A stretch of DNA of 64,000 nt from Dermanyssus gallinae. Lineage: Eukaryota > Arthropoda > Arachnida > Mesostigmata > Dermanyssidae. The position numbers and the translations under genes were made by a program. Below, piece by piece: positions 1-11,860 of the stretch. The stretch covers positions 124,001 to 188,000 of the forward strand of contig QVRM01001421.1 in assembly GCA_003439945.1 (NCBI GenBank). The letters are read 5' to 3'. The notes under the pieces were generated by a model. It searched no databases, was not told the DNA's origin, and saw nothing but the letters and a program-made list of their open reading frames with translations. The first letter of the stretch is position 1; each line of letters begins with the position of its first letter.

Positions 1-371
1 TTCCCAGATGGTGGGTCGCCCTTAGGCGAGTGTTCAACGGCCATGACGGGTCAATTCACAGCACAAAAGATACACAAAACGAAGAAGTTGAACTGCACCA
101 ATTCTCAACGTCAGGTATGATCTAGAACACACTGAGATACACCAATAAAACAGAGAACTGCAGAAACACTCCTTACCGCTCGAATGTAAACATTCGAAAA
201 AAAAATATTTTGTTTATTACTATGTATTAGAACTTTTCGATCTGCATATCTATATATATGTATATATATTTTTTTAATATGTTACAATTTAAAAATGTTT
301 TACATAAAACGCTAATTTGCTCATTATTTGCACACTTGCTCGTTTCCTATTTAAGTGGTATAAGAACTTAC

Positions 372-403
372 CTAAGGATCTCATCTAAGGAACAACTGGA
401 ATC
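372..403 (-). CDS. Candidate 32-bp mini-exon
   Basis: Very good signals on both sides: the acceptor follows tttatctcttctgtttctg and ends in ctaacag, and the donor is TTAG|gtaagttc. Only one of the three frames is open, giving DSSCSLDEIL plus two bases. It enters at phase 0, which fits the candidate start exon at 5154-5110. If real, the gene continues off the left end of the window on the minus strand. Confidence 0.38.
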
Positions 404-684
404 CTGTTAGCAGAAACAGAAGAGATAAACCTCTAGAAAAGTCAAATTCTGCATTCTGATAAGGCGTAGCATTCCGCTAACTATGATACTGAGCCAGACA
501 AAAATATTCAACGCCTGCATTGTAGGTGTGATTCGCCTCACATAGTGCTTGGCGCGTACCCAGAATCTACTGCGATTAAACAGTTACTGACTGAAGTGGT
601 CGCCTTGCTACGCATGTCATGCTTATTGTGCATAGTAAAGAAAAACAGCTATTTGGATAAAACGTTCATAAACTTTATTTATAC

Positions 685-686
<2 letters not shown>

Positions 687-757
<71 letters not shown>
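687..757 (+). repeat. (TA)n array
   Basis: About 70 bp of TA dinucleotide. Confidence 0.95.
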
Positions 758-938
758 GGCTTCTTTCTACGCTGTTTATCATTGACGCACACGGCTTGGT
801 TTACATGGCAACAGGTCATGTCGCATGTGTTTGCGTGTGTCGTGGAATGCACGCTTTTGTTTATATGGCTGCTGGTTTTCATCAGATCCATCGACGAGAT
901 AGAGTTTAGACCTAACTGTCCGCATAGTCTACATCAAC

Positions 939-1020
939 ATGTTTGGTCTGATGTTGATGTTGTTGTTGTTGTCGTTGTCTTCTGCTCCTGATCGATGTGT
1001 CTTCTTTCTTCTGGTCAGAG
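939..1020 (+). CDS. Candidate signal-peptide start exon
   Basis: An ATG with context CAACATG opens MFGLMLMLLLLSLSSAP, a hydrophobic stretch like a secretion signal, and continues to a donor CAGAG|gtaagc at 1021. The Leu run comes from a GTT/GTC repeat, which is common here in non-coding DNA, so the hydrophobicity may be an accident. No downstream exon was identified. Confidence 0.22.
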
Positions 1021-1371
1021 GTAAGCTCATCTCGTCGATTTTGCTAGAAACTGGCCAGGAAATTGTCGAACGCTTTCAACCGCTTCACCGCGATATGGTG
1101 GCATCTTCCTCACGTCGGGTTACGACGGGAGCGCATGAAGATCTATCTCACCACAAGCACCCATGATGGGTGTCTTACATCTCAGTAGCGGAAGCATAGT
1201 GTTACTGAAGCATAGATAACAGTACATTAGCACGATCACAGCGATACGAAATAATAATAGTAACATTCATGTTTTTCGGCGCCAATCGGCGAGCAACCGC
1301 ATATATACCATTATTAGTGAATGCGCAAAAGAAGGTGAAGATGCAATTATGTGTGAGGAGTTACACGAGTT

Positions 1372-1374
<3 letters not shown>

Positions 1375-1412
<38 letters not shown>
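1375..1412 (+). repeat. (TA)n array
   Basis: About 38 bp of TA dinucleotide. Confidence 0.95.
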
Positions 1413-1415
<3 letters not shown>

Positions 1416-1588
1416 GTACAAATACTGATTGGTCGCATTGGTAAAGTTATGCGCATATTCAAGTCAAATGCTTAGCGCTTCTGCCACATGTGCTGCCAGC
1501 GTGTCTCTTGTAGACCTATTCGTACACTTGCCTCTAAAGCTGAAGCCTCTAAAGATATTTTGATAAAAATCACTCGGCTACCACTGCT

Positions 1589-1694
<106 letters not shown>

Positions 1695-1997
1695 ACTTCC
1701 TAATCGACTCGACGAGAGAACCACGTGTTCCCCGGGAAAGTCACGCACACATAGTGAATTGAACGTCGCCGAACTCTCGAATGCCTTTCTTGTAGAGTAA
1801 GTACAAAACTGTACCCCTCTATCTATGCTGTATATCAAATGAATTTCTGACGAGTGTGATACGTTCGACTGTGTATGCTCGCTTTTAGCGCTGCTGCACT
1901 TTTTACTCAGTAATTTACTTGGAACGTGTACATGCGTATATATACACATATTAATTCGCCGTGTGTACATCCATTCAAGTTGCTTAAGAAACATTAC

Positions 1998-2069
<72 letters not shown>
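1998..2069 (+). repeat. (TA)n array
   Basis: About 70 bp, one CA interruption. Confidence 0.95.
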
Positions 2070-2071
<2 letters not shown>

Positions 2072-2099
2072 TAAATCGTCGGCTTATGTACATGCAAAA

Positions 2100-3233
2100 C
2101 TTTAAAGAAATAGGCGCATGGCGTTCATTAGGGAGAAGTAGCGAGGACAGAAGCGCAAAAATTGAACTTAATCTCTCGGACGCGTAGTATTTGCTTACTG
2201 GTCTCTTTAATTGCGATTATTTTACATTTATTATGCTCATATCATCGTATATTATTATTATCATACTCAATAGTGTGCTTGTATCATGCTCGTCAGCCTT
2301 CACAGTGCGACCGACTTCCTGACTAGTTACCGTATGCTGTGCTGAAACGATCTTCGTGGTGGTTAGAAATCGGCCCTTCTCGAAAAGCTATCTTAGGACC
2401 TATCGAACCGAAATCGAATCTCCCCGGAAGGGGGCTGGGATATCGAGTACCGAGGGAAGAGGATTGGGGTCTTCGCTTACTAGCAATTCGCTGTTTAGCG
2501 AATGTCTTCATCGCAGGCCAACGGACACGCCCAAGTCCTGCGTGCCGGCTGTAGCCCGGCCAACTACAAAGAGGACATGCTACTAACATAAGCCAGAACG
2601 TGGTCCCCGCTGTTGTCGTCGCCCTGCTGAACTCCACCAACTCCATGTGCCGCTCGATTTCAAGCGTCTGATATAGAGGAATAATCATCAAGCATACGAC
2701 TGCCTGGGTAGATAAGCCGAAGGAATTTGTCGAAAATGCCAGCTAAAGAGAGCCCCGAGGTGATATCTCTATGGGTAGATAGGTATCCTTTTTACCTACC
2801 GCTCTTCGAGCGCGGTACAGAGAATGTTCGCTATCGTTAGGTTGTGTTATCAGGACTGTGGGAATTTGCTCTAGCAGTCTAGGAACAGTACTAGTAATAG
2901 TGGTAGTCATCAGTAATGACTACAGGGGTAGTTTTAGTAGAAGAAAGTGTGGTAAGCATATGACAATTGCTGTTGTTCTGATTGTGGTAATGCTAGTTAT
3001 TTGTCCTGTCACGTGTAGATGCATTGCGGTTGATGCATCTACGAGTTGACTAACTCTCATTTTGCTGTTTAACTAGAGAAGTACTCGCCTCTAACTAACT
3101 TTGTAAGAAGCTTTGTTTCTACTTTTGTCGCTTTTAACTAGCACTGCCGTAATCTTGCGCGTCACATCCGTCACAGGCATAAAATAAATCTCATGTGACG
3201 GTGGCAACGGTATTGAGAATACGCAAATGAACG

Positions 3234-3236
<3 letters not shown>
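2100..3236. other. No supported gene
   Basis: AT-rich except for a GC-richer part at 2320-2700 that holds the doubtful zinc-knuckle remnant. Nothing else recognised. Confidence 0.5.
2489..2582 (+). pseudogene. Possible LINE ORF1 zinc-knuckle remnant
   Basis: A frame reads RCLANVFIAGQRTRPSPACRL, stop, PGQLQRGHA, which resembles two adjacent CCHC knuckles of R1-type ORF1 with several ligands lost. Weak. Confidence 0.2.

Positions 3237-3265
<29 letters not shown>
3237..3265 (+). repeat. (TA)n array
   Basis: About 29 bp. Confidence 0.9.
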
Positions 3266-3267
<2 letters not shown>

Positions 3268-3954
3268 ATCAACAGAGCAATACGCCGCTTTCTGTACATG
3301 TACTTTTATAAAATGGCTCTTTTTTACCAGTCTATATCTTGGCAGAATAACAATCCATTTTGCAATATATATATATATATATATACATATGGCATAGATG
3401 AAGAGTTGAGGCTAAGCATGGCTACACCCTATTTTTATTTCCCACGCTTAACACGAATGGGGGTGTGACATCAAGTGCTCTTGCTCCTGCCGTTTTACCG
3501 TGGAAGCACTTCCACCGACTGCAAAAATGCCGAGTCCCTACGCTGCTAGCTAAATGCGACTGTAGTTAATTCGGCCGCATGCGGGATGTATCGATGGTCA
3601 TACACAAACATATGTACACAGGATTATATATGTGTACACATATATTTCGTACATAACCGGCTCTTCATTACAACTTTCTTATGTGTATGTGTGTATAGAT
3701 ATATCACACACACACACTAATAAATCCCTTGTGACGGCATTGATAACACACAAATGAATGTACATCAGTCGACAGTACCATAGATGCTTCCTTTACATGT
3801 ACCTTTATAAAATGGCTTGTTTGCCAATCTATGCCTTGGTAGAATTAAATTTTACTTCGCATATATATATATGGCCATTTCAAGCACATCTATACACTAT
3901 CATATGTGTGCACATATGTATTTAATACATAAATACGCGTTATTATGTCTCTAC

Positions 3955-3956
3955 TA

Positions 3957-4016
<60 letters not shown>
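3955..4016 (+). repeat. (TA)n array
   Basis: About 60 bp, one TG interruption. Confidence 0.95.
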
Positions 4017-4018
<2 letters not shown>

Positions 4019-4353
4019 TAAAATGGTGCAGCAAAACGTACACACGTCGAAACATCGTCTGGCATAAACGCATCTTGATCCAATCGGTTTTAGCATGGTC
4101 TGTGGTTTCATCAATCGTGTTGATGAAGCGTATTGACTGCATAACGTGATTTAGCACACGTTGGAGGGATCTTCTTCATTACAAGTTTATGTCTTTTTTG
4201 ATTGGAATTCGTTGGGACAAGTGTTTCTCTGACGATCACCATAGCCGCCGTGTTTACGTATAAACAACTACGTAATGCAATATCATAGACACCTCTAAGG
4301 TAGATACGATACAATAATAACGCGACTAATGTGACGTTTACTCATCGCAATAA

Positions 4354-4400
4354 TAGTAATAATAATAATAATAATAATCATCATCATCATCATCATCATT
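4354..4400 (+). repeat. AAT then CAT repeat
   Basis: (AAT)n changing into (CAT)n. Confidence 0.85.
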
Positions 4401-4680
4401 GTAGTAATACAGTAACTGTGTAAGTAAGTGGGTTCTCTCGAGTAAGTAAGAGACATACAGATGCGCTACGCTACAGCATCATGCTTTACCGAGCTATGGC
4501 CACAGGGCCTTCTCGTGGTTCTCAGCATTCCGCTCGTACCGTTCCGTCCGCACACCTCAATCAGGTCCATAAATAAGCCAGCAGAGGCCGCTGAGTTCGT
4601 CAATCGTCTTCGGTGGTGTGCTGATCACGAGCTGATCATGACTCTTACCTTTGTCGTCTTGCATACACACACACATGCAC

Positions 4681-4738
<58 letters not shown>
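4681..4738 (+). repeat. (TA)n array next to (CA)n
   Basis: About 58 bp preceded by a short CA run. Confidence 0.95.
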
Positions 4739-5109
4739 CGCGTGTGTACATACAGCCAGTAGCCAGCTATGCCATATCCGCGTGCTCTGCTCAGGTGACC
4801 CCCCCGCAGGGCGGGTCAGCTGCCGATCTACAATAGTATGTGTACGTCGCGATATCGAGAGACAGGAAGCACGCATCAAACGGCGCGGCACAGCGATAAA
4901 GCACCGTACTGTGCACGAATGCACAATGCACAACATGGAGAATGCGCGCACACAATACGCACGCTGTATGTAATGTGTGGCTGGGTGACTCGCTGGCCGC
5001 CGCATGATGCAAGCGTAACTTCCGCAGCAGTTGCGGACTTGCAGGACGTAAGATAACTTCTACTGCTAGACCGAGATCTACCGTGCCGTGCGCGGGTCTG
5101 GGAACTCAC

Positions 5110-5154
5110 CGCCGTGAAGTGTATATCTTCAATGCACCGAGCCTGGCTCGACAT
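5110..5154 (-). CDS. Candidate start exon (15 codons)
   Basis: An ATG in a favourable context (CAACATG) opens MSSQARCIEDIHFTA and runs at phase 0 into a strong donor, GGCG|gtgagttcc. The minus-strand DNA just upstream is GC-rich, as a 5' UTR might be. A phase-0 mini-exon lies downstream at 403-372. It is short, so chance is possible. No similarity recognised. Confidence 0.35.
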
Positions 5155-5730
5155 GTTGACTAGATATCGAAGATTAGCAGTGCAGCTGCCGATACTAATC
5201 TGTACTAATCGTGTTCGAGGCGTTTATTATTGAACGAGACTCGGTGAAGAACCAGTTAATTGTTACCACCTCGTTCGTCGTTAGTTTGTGTCTGCCACCG
5301 CCGCAGCCGCCACCATCGCCATTATCGCAAATATCGCGCCAGCTTATTCGACCTGATTCGACTTCGAGATTCGTGACACCGCGATAGGTCGCAATTATTT
5401 GGTAGCAAATGTTCAGCTAATTGCTGAGCTAAGAAAGGAAGAAAGCTAAGATGATTGATAACCCATGCGTCAACATGAGACACAACCAGCCAGAGCTTGC
5501 CTAGCCGGAGAACGGCGTCTACGTAGTTGACATCTTGCAAGTCAACTGACAACTAGCAAGACTGCCGCAGACTCAAATGATTTTTCAACAGTAATGCTGC
5601 CCGATATTAGCGCCAACAAAAAAGAGGCCACAAACCAGCAAATCAGTGAAGCAACCCAATACAAGCGACACCTCATTCTATTCCTACTTCTCTATTGATT
5701 CTGCGTGCTATTTGAGAAGCCAACTACAAG

Positions 5731-5990
5731 CTAAGTACAAGTGATTGGAGCTATTCGCGTCGTCGCGTTTGTTATGGCAGGTGATGAGTCTTCGGGCAGC
5801 TTTCCGAAGACATCCTCGCAGCAGTTTTTCGCAGCATATGCATTTAATACATTTCTTCGTCTTCTGATGTTGTTATTGTTGTTGCTGTTGTTGTTGTTGT
5901 TGCTGTTTTTGTTGTTGTTGTTGCTGTTGTTGTCGTTGTTGTTGTCGTTGCTGTTGTTGTTGTTGTGCGGGCAGTGTTGCTTGCATACGT
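5731..5990 (-). other. PolyAsn/GTT repeat with an open flank
   Basis: A GTT/GTC repeat (about 5866-5966) read on the minus strand as Asn runs is followed by an open stretch containing AAKNCCEDVFGKLPEDSSP and a stop. The downstream part is not repetitive, but no splice sites or family support it. Confidence 0.15.
5866..5966 (+). repeat. GTT/GTC/GCT repeat
   Basis: Interrupted GTT trinucleotide array; polyLeu on plus, polyAsn or polyGln on minus. Confidence 0.9.
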
Positions 5991-6399
5991 GTTTGAGAGC
6001 TAGTTTTCCCGTTTTGCTCTGACAACGATGACATGGCCGATATTGCCGCTTTTGCTGATCACTTCTTGGCAAACAACAGTAGTATGACGAGACTACAGAG
6101 AGTAATAAACAACACAACAACAATTGTCACCCATTTCGTGCTCCGAGGAGATATGCGCACAAATGTGCGAGCCCTCTCACATATACACACACAGACCCGT
6201 ACACAAATCATGCACAAATCTTCACCCACCTACACACCTATAGACCCCAAATGCCTATACGCATATACATCGACATGTTGACGCTGTCACACCCACAGAC
6301 ATTACAGATGCACACCACGGCGGTGACCACGGCACGGTCGGTCACGAACAATCGTACCCGCCCCGGGGGGTTTGTCGATCTCCAGGCGATAGTTTTTGT

Positions 6400-6457
6400 T
6401 CGCGAGTCAGTCTCCTTCTCTGTAGATTTTTCGCGAGTCAGTCTCCTTCTCTGTAGA
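6400..6457 (+). repeat. Direct duplication, about 30-bp unit
   Basis: ttcgcgagtcagtctcctt followed by ctctgtaga occurs twice in tandem, nearly perfect. Confidence 0.9.
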
Positions 6458-8475
6458 GATGTCTTGCTCTGTCTGGTCTGCTTGACTTCTCGACGACGGT
6501 TCTCACTGATTGACGGGACTGCTGCGGTTGGAGCTGTTGAGCGAACGAACCGGCGTGATGGCGGTCATCCTGAACGCTTCTTCTCGGGACGCCGAACTAA
6601 TACTGCACCGGCCACAGAGTCTGCAACAATCCCAATAACGATAATACGGTCAACAACAACCACAACAATGACCAGACATAGCACACAACAACAACGCCAA
6701 CATCACCGTGTCATTAAGACAGTTCCAGAGCATTTGACCTGTCACGAACACAACACAGCTTGTACACAGTGACACCATCAAGTTAGTTAGGTCAAGATAA
6801 AAACATCTTTATTTAGTCAATGGGGGGGGCATAATGATATCAGTCTAGAATGTACACAAATTCACTAAATGTACAACACCAAGTTTTTTCAAACTCAGAG
6901 GTTCACGCTATAAGTTTTTGCGCTAGGCGCCACAAAAATGTGTTATTAATCCTCTCTGTCTTTGCAGGTTCGGCGGAAGTTATCGTGTTATTGCTTCTGA
7001 GATAATTTTGGCGAATATTAATTTATTGCGCGACGTCTTATTTAGTATCCCAAATGTGTTGTCACTTAGCTAGAGTTCATTTGTACTGAGCACTTATGTG
7101 ATGATCATCTCTTCTATTAGAGAATTTTACCAGCTTGATTGCTACATACATATACCAGGCTCTTGCATAGTTCGGAATCGAGGCCACCGATGTTCAACGG
7201 TCTGTGATGTACCGTGATTTAGTCATTGACTATTCAGGAGAATGTCAGTCATTACTAGGTCGGTCAAATGACGAGCACGTGCAAAGTACGAATGCAATAT
7301 GCCACGTGTGTTGATCTATAAAAAATACGCAGTGTGTGCCAAAAGCTAGAGATTTGCGAGTTCCATATTGAAAGCAACGTTCATAAGGTTTTATCGTACG
7401 TATCCGATATTGCAGTTATTTGCATGAGAATAGTAGGCACCATCTCTCTATGCCTGTACTCGAAGTGAACAACAGAAAATTAATAGTTATATAGAGGAAA
7501 CACGTATCAGCAGCAGTTCACGACCCTCTTTGACCGCAGTTAAGATAACCAATGGTAAGGCGCATTCCAATGAGGTATAATGTAGGACTTTGCTTTGGCA
7601 ACTTTGGCAGTTCTTACTGAGAATTGAACGTATGCTTGTTGCAGAATTCCGAAAAAAAGACTTTTATCAGTCTAGATAGAGAAGATGGTGTTATTAGTGT
7701 CTGCCTTAACTTTCGGGATTTTGGAACAATCAATATTGTTTTACATGTACATATGACTTATTTCAAAATAAGCACATATTTTGGCTAATACCAACATTTA
7801 GGGACATACGCCGAGACACCCTCTTCTAAAATACCGCCTATTTATTTTTTAACCTAGCAGTTTACACAGAAGTAAAGTAATAGCATTACCGCTTCGTATT
7901 TGAAATCCGAGTGACTTACTGTCCGTGTTACGGAGTAAGCTACCCTAAAAGCTGCGGACTTATGATTTTTTCTCGATACCCCCCGCCCCCGGCTAGAGAG
8001 TTTCGCAAAAATAAATGTATCGTTTCGTGCGTGTCAATTGCCTTTATGTCCGTTTTAGTATTAACTCCGTTTGTGTCGGTTTTCAAATTTCCTAACCACT
8101 TTATAGTACCTATATTATTATTGAGCTATAGTATATAAGTACCACTGCGTATGCCAGATAACTTTGTCGCAACATCTTAGAAAGCGTCAATGAAAATCAG
8201 GGAGTCGGCATTTATGCTGTGTATGACAGGCGGTGACAGCGTGAGTGTATCTTTACCATTTTTAACGCCTCATACGACCGGTGTAAGACGGCTTAATGAT
8301 GGGGTCTCGACTGACATTAGCTTTTTGCCCTCGAATATACATAAATACAAGTATTTTTCCTAACCGACTATGCTTGACCATGCTTCAAACCATCTGTAGG
8401 ATATCGCAGTTCGTCGACATGTCCCGCTCCTGCCATTTCTCTCTACCTTTCTCTCTCTCTCTCTCTCTCTCGATG

Positions 8476-8701
8476 TTATCGCGACCACTGAGCTCTTGGC
8501 CCTTCATGGCTGACCGAGGCGAAACAAGGTTCCATTATTGCGACCGCTGTCAGCTGAGGAGGCAGCTGAGGGGCCCGTCGTAAGGGAATTGTACGGGCGC
8601 CTTCTTCTCCCGAGGTCCCGAGCACCGGCCGGCCTGCCGAGATGCAGTAAGCAGCGGCGGCTGTTGTTGCTGCTGCTGCCGGTTCTACTTGTGTATGCGG
8701 G
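8476..8701 (-). CDS. Possible terminal exon D of the Gln/His-rich gene
   Basis: A pyrimidine-rich acceptor (gttggctctcctctag) opens a frame of 74 codons that ends in TAA. Exon C leaves two bases (AG); the first base here (C) completes a Ser codon and the frame then stays open, with an Ala/Thr-rich stretch, GRPVLGTSGEEGARTIPL and PQLPPQLTAVAIMEPC. An AATAAA on the minus strand downstream (about 7845) could serve as a poly(A) signal. A phase match happens by chance one time in three and the peptide is low complexity, so this is a candidate only. Confidence 0.3.
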
Positions 8702-9045
8702 CTAGAGGAGAGCCAACGGACGCAGAACAGCCGGGCGGGAATTGCAATAACCACACGACGAAAAACGCTTGGCTTCCAAACCGTCGGTCGCTTGCCGGTC
8801 AAACAGTGATCAAATTGTCATCGTATCAAATCGAAGAGATGTTGACGGTGAGGACAACGTGATCGGGGCGGCAACAGGCCGACGCAATTTAGACATCAGT
8901 GTGTGCAGCCTCACATCACAGATGGGAAGGAAGCCTGAAGAAAGGCGGTGTGGTGTGCCGCTGCCGCCATCGCCGCCAATAGCATCAATAAGGCCGTCGA
9001 TTTTCTAAAGCCTTCGGTCTAAGCGAGTTATAAGAGCAACACAAA

Positions 9046-9284
9046 TAATATTATTATTATTATTATATGTTAAACAATGTTACAGTTGTGAGGTCTGAAC
9101 GTATTATTGCAAAGTTTTTTTTAAATAATTAGTTCACTCCATGGCGCCTAAAATAGATGCCGCGTTCCCTCTGCAAACGGCCAAGGACAAAGCTTGCCTC
9201 AAGAATTGACCCTCTCTTCGGTCGTTCGTGACCTCCTGAATTCGCTTACTTAAATCTTTGAGAAATGCTTCGGTTCCCTTGCTG

Positions 9285-9285
<1 letters not shown>
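9046..9285 (-). mobile_element. 5'-truncated LINE with (AAT)n tail, copy 1
   Basis: Abuts the (AAT)n tail of copy 2. Encodes SKGTEAFLKDLSKRIQEV and FLRQALSLAVCRGNAASILG, a diverged copy of the same ORF2 end, followed by the same 3' UTR motif (GTTCAGACCTCACAACTG) and a short (AAT)n at 9046-9066. Confidence 0.75.
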
Positions 9286-9361
<76 letters not shown>

Positions 9362-9377
9362 TATTATTATTTTATTA
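9286..9377 (+). repeat. (ATT)n array
   Basis: About 30 units; best explained as the 3' tail of the LINE copy at 9361-9690. Confidence 0.9.
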
Positions 9378-9690
9378 TTTTTATTGCTGATCATACAATT
9401 GTGAGGTCTGAACATGTATTAATATATAATTAAATATCTCGGTAGCAGTCTCTTCCTCTCAAAACATTGACCCGATTATACAGGCAGCGTTACCTCTGCA
9501 TACCGCCAGCGAGAGCAACTGCCGCAGGAACTCGCTCTCTCGTCGGTCGCCTGTGTTCTCCTGTATCCGCTCGCCAAGCTCTTTAATGAATCTCCTTGTG
9601 CCTTTACTAGCGGGACCTAGTGTTTCCATAGCGATAGGCACGACGTGGTATCTGGGCTCTAAGTCCCTGTACTTTCGTCTTTTTCTCGAT
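9361..9690 (-). mobile_element. 5'-truncated LINE with (AAT)n tail, copy 2
   Basis: Encodes RKRRKYRDLEPRYHVVPIA, METLGPASKGTRRFIKEL and FLRQLLSLAVCRGNAACI, the end of a LINE ORF2 ([KV]VPI..ALG..SKG). Stop, then a 3' UTR with ATGTTCAGACCTCACAATTG. It leads directly into the (AAT)n array at 9286-9377, best read as its 3' tail. Preceded by another (AAT)n at 9694-9746. Confidence 0.75.
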
Positions 9691-9693
9691 CTG

Positions 9694-9745
<52 letters not shown>

Positions 9746-9746
9746 G
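9694..9746 (+). repeat. (ATT)n array
   Basis: About 17 units, next to LINE copy 2; may be the tail of a third, unrecognised LINE end on its right. Confidence 0.9.
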
Positions 9747-10159
9747 TAGAACATATTAAGCCTTAATGAATGTTATGGTTTGTAAGACAATTTTATAATT
9801 ATGTGTGATCGGTTGATTAAAGGGTCCAACATCGTAGGGCACCATCGTCAGTCATAATGGCTTCATCCGTTATGACCGATGGTATTTTTTCGGGCTTTCC
9901 TGATAGAGCTTTATAACGGGTGCTGTACTATATATAAACGTAGAATTACATTTTTATATATATTAGCATATACACCCGTGCAGTTATACGATAATTATAT
10001 ACGTACGTTGAATATACACTGTTTATGTACACAAAACATAAGCATTGTTAGAAAGTCTGTTTGTCGCTGGCCGCACAGGACAGCTGTTCCACATCGCTGT
10101 TTTTTATACACAATTTATAAATAGCTCGACCGACAGGGTAGACCTCTAAGTTCAGGCGA

Positions 10160-11420
10160 TTGTACCGATGACACTGCATAAAGACAGGTATTCGCTATGG
10201 CCCATCCGTTCAAAATTCGCACCAATGTCGACACTCAAGTTAAATGGCATCAGCTCACGATCTACATTTGGTCAATTTCTCAGGCACCACTTTAAAAGTA
10301 GGGGCGAGCAATTAACTCTGGATCTGATCTATTCTTCTGAGACCTTACTGTGCTGTAAAAACGCTATCAGGTCAGGCGTATATGTACTCGCCGGCCCTAT
10401 GGGAGAAATATAGAGAAGCCCGAAGCAGGTGAATTATAGAGGAATATAGAGAAGCACACATACTTGTGCCGCAATTCAGCACAACCGCTGAGGCCTTTAA
10501 AGCATTGAAGCATCCACAGCCACCATTACCCTTTAACCTAGCTCAAAAAATTAGAGGGCTATTTAGTTATTATTATTAGTGATTAGCGGGCTGTTTCTTC
10601 GACCCCACCATTTAGACGGGCGTCAAGAAACTAGGCTATTCCCCCCAATCGCAGTGGAAAAGTAAGGAGGGTCATCAAGAAAGTCCGGCCGCAACAGGCA
10701 ATGGGCACAGACGGCATACCAGGAGTTCCCATTCAAATACTAATACGGAATCATTCTACTGTTTTTGAAGAAAATGGTCAAGGCCATTCAGCGACCGGGT
10801 GCTTTCCCCGGCTGAAAGGGGGCCTACCGACTCTCTGCTTTTTGATTCCTAAGCATTCAGCCTAATCTTTCCAAGGCGGTTGCGATTCATATATAACTGA
10901 TGAAGGAACTGAACGACAGAAGAAGCGATCTCAGATCACCAACACGGCTTCCGACGACTCAGGCGACTCAATACATGACACAATTCAAAGTCTTTTAACT
11001 ATAGCCGAAACCCAGAGAGGAGCTTGCTCAGAAACGGGCAGAAACGGTCTCCGCAACTCAACCTGAACCTAGAAAGGCATAGTACTGCCCTCTCTAGCGA
11101 AGTAAAATACCTCAAAGAAATAATTATAGGCCTACCTAACAGACATACTACATATGCATATCACACGGGTAACCTTTGATGACCAGGAGTGGCTTCTAGC
11201 ACAATTGTAACCTACGACAAAGTGCTAGTAGATAGCATTATGCTTTTCGCAACCATGCTGTGGCAATGAACGGCTACACGGAATTCGTGCGGGTTCTCCG
11301 CGATCTAGTCCGTAGACGCACGACATCAGACATATTACACACTTGGCGTGGGTGAAAACCCAGTAGCTGACGCGGCTATTTGGCTAGGAACTCTCTGTGA
11401 CATGTAAGCAATGATACAGG
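10160..11420 (+). mobile_element. Strongly decayed R1/jockey-type LINE
   Basis: Fragments on the plus strand: VKKLGYS, RPQQAMGTDGIPGVPIQIL (RT start), SDHQHGFRRLRRLNT, LSSEVKYLKEIIIGLP, IVTYDKVLVDSIMLFATMLW. Stops are frequent. The first 400 bases are only weakly supported. Confidence 0.6.
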
Positions 11421-11580
11421 TTCTTATACGATACCCATAGCTGGAGCATCATGAAGCATTTTGCCGCGATCATCATAAAACATTATGGAATCATTTATTT
11501 ATTGCACCATATGTATGATATGTATATACATATATACATCATTGTAATAAAACACGTGTTTATAGATAAGTAATAAAATA

Positions 11581-11860
11581 TCATCGAGCTAACTGCGTAA
11601 AGGAAATAGCTTTCTGACTGGTATCCAGATGGTAGATAGGGCACGGCTGGTTACATAAATGACACAAACAGCCGGGTTCAGAATCGTGGAAGCCTCGTCG
11701 ATGGTAGAGTTTAAGGTGAAACCCGTGAAGTGAATAGCGGGTCACGAGATGTCGGTTGGGCTGTAGTGGTCTCAGCCAGCTCTGTGTGACCATTGCTGGC
11801 GAATTGAAGAAGCTTCCGGGAACTGCTCGAACTTTCTTCATAAAGTTTTCTCTAAACTGA
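11581..11860 (-). pseudogene. LINE RNase H/C-terminal fragment
   Basis: Minus-strand frame with FFNSPAMVTQSWLRPLQPNRHLVTRY-like content (key part QPNRHLVTRY), then FHLKLYHRRGFHDSEPGCLC and CHLCNQ. The [LT]NR..VTR..xGH and C..C pattern is seen at the ends of R1/jockey ORF2. 86 open codons. Confidence 0.55.

Larger units (their letters stand above)
5155..8475. other. Possible intergenic region
   Basis: Lies between the candidate start exon at 5154-5110 and the candidate terminal exon at 8476. It holds the GTT repeat, the 30-bp duplication and AT-rich sequence with AATAAA on the minus strand at about 6811 and 7845. No gene supported. Confidence 0.4.

Noticed and set aside
545..991. Open frames dominated by IYIYIY or YIYIYI (also at 1.5, 3.8, 4.5, 17.4, 33.4, 37.0, 44.4, 48.7 kb and others)
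   Set aside because: They are translations of (TA)n arrays; the flanks have no coding features.
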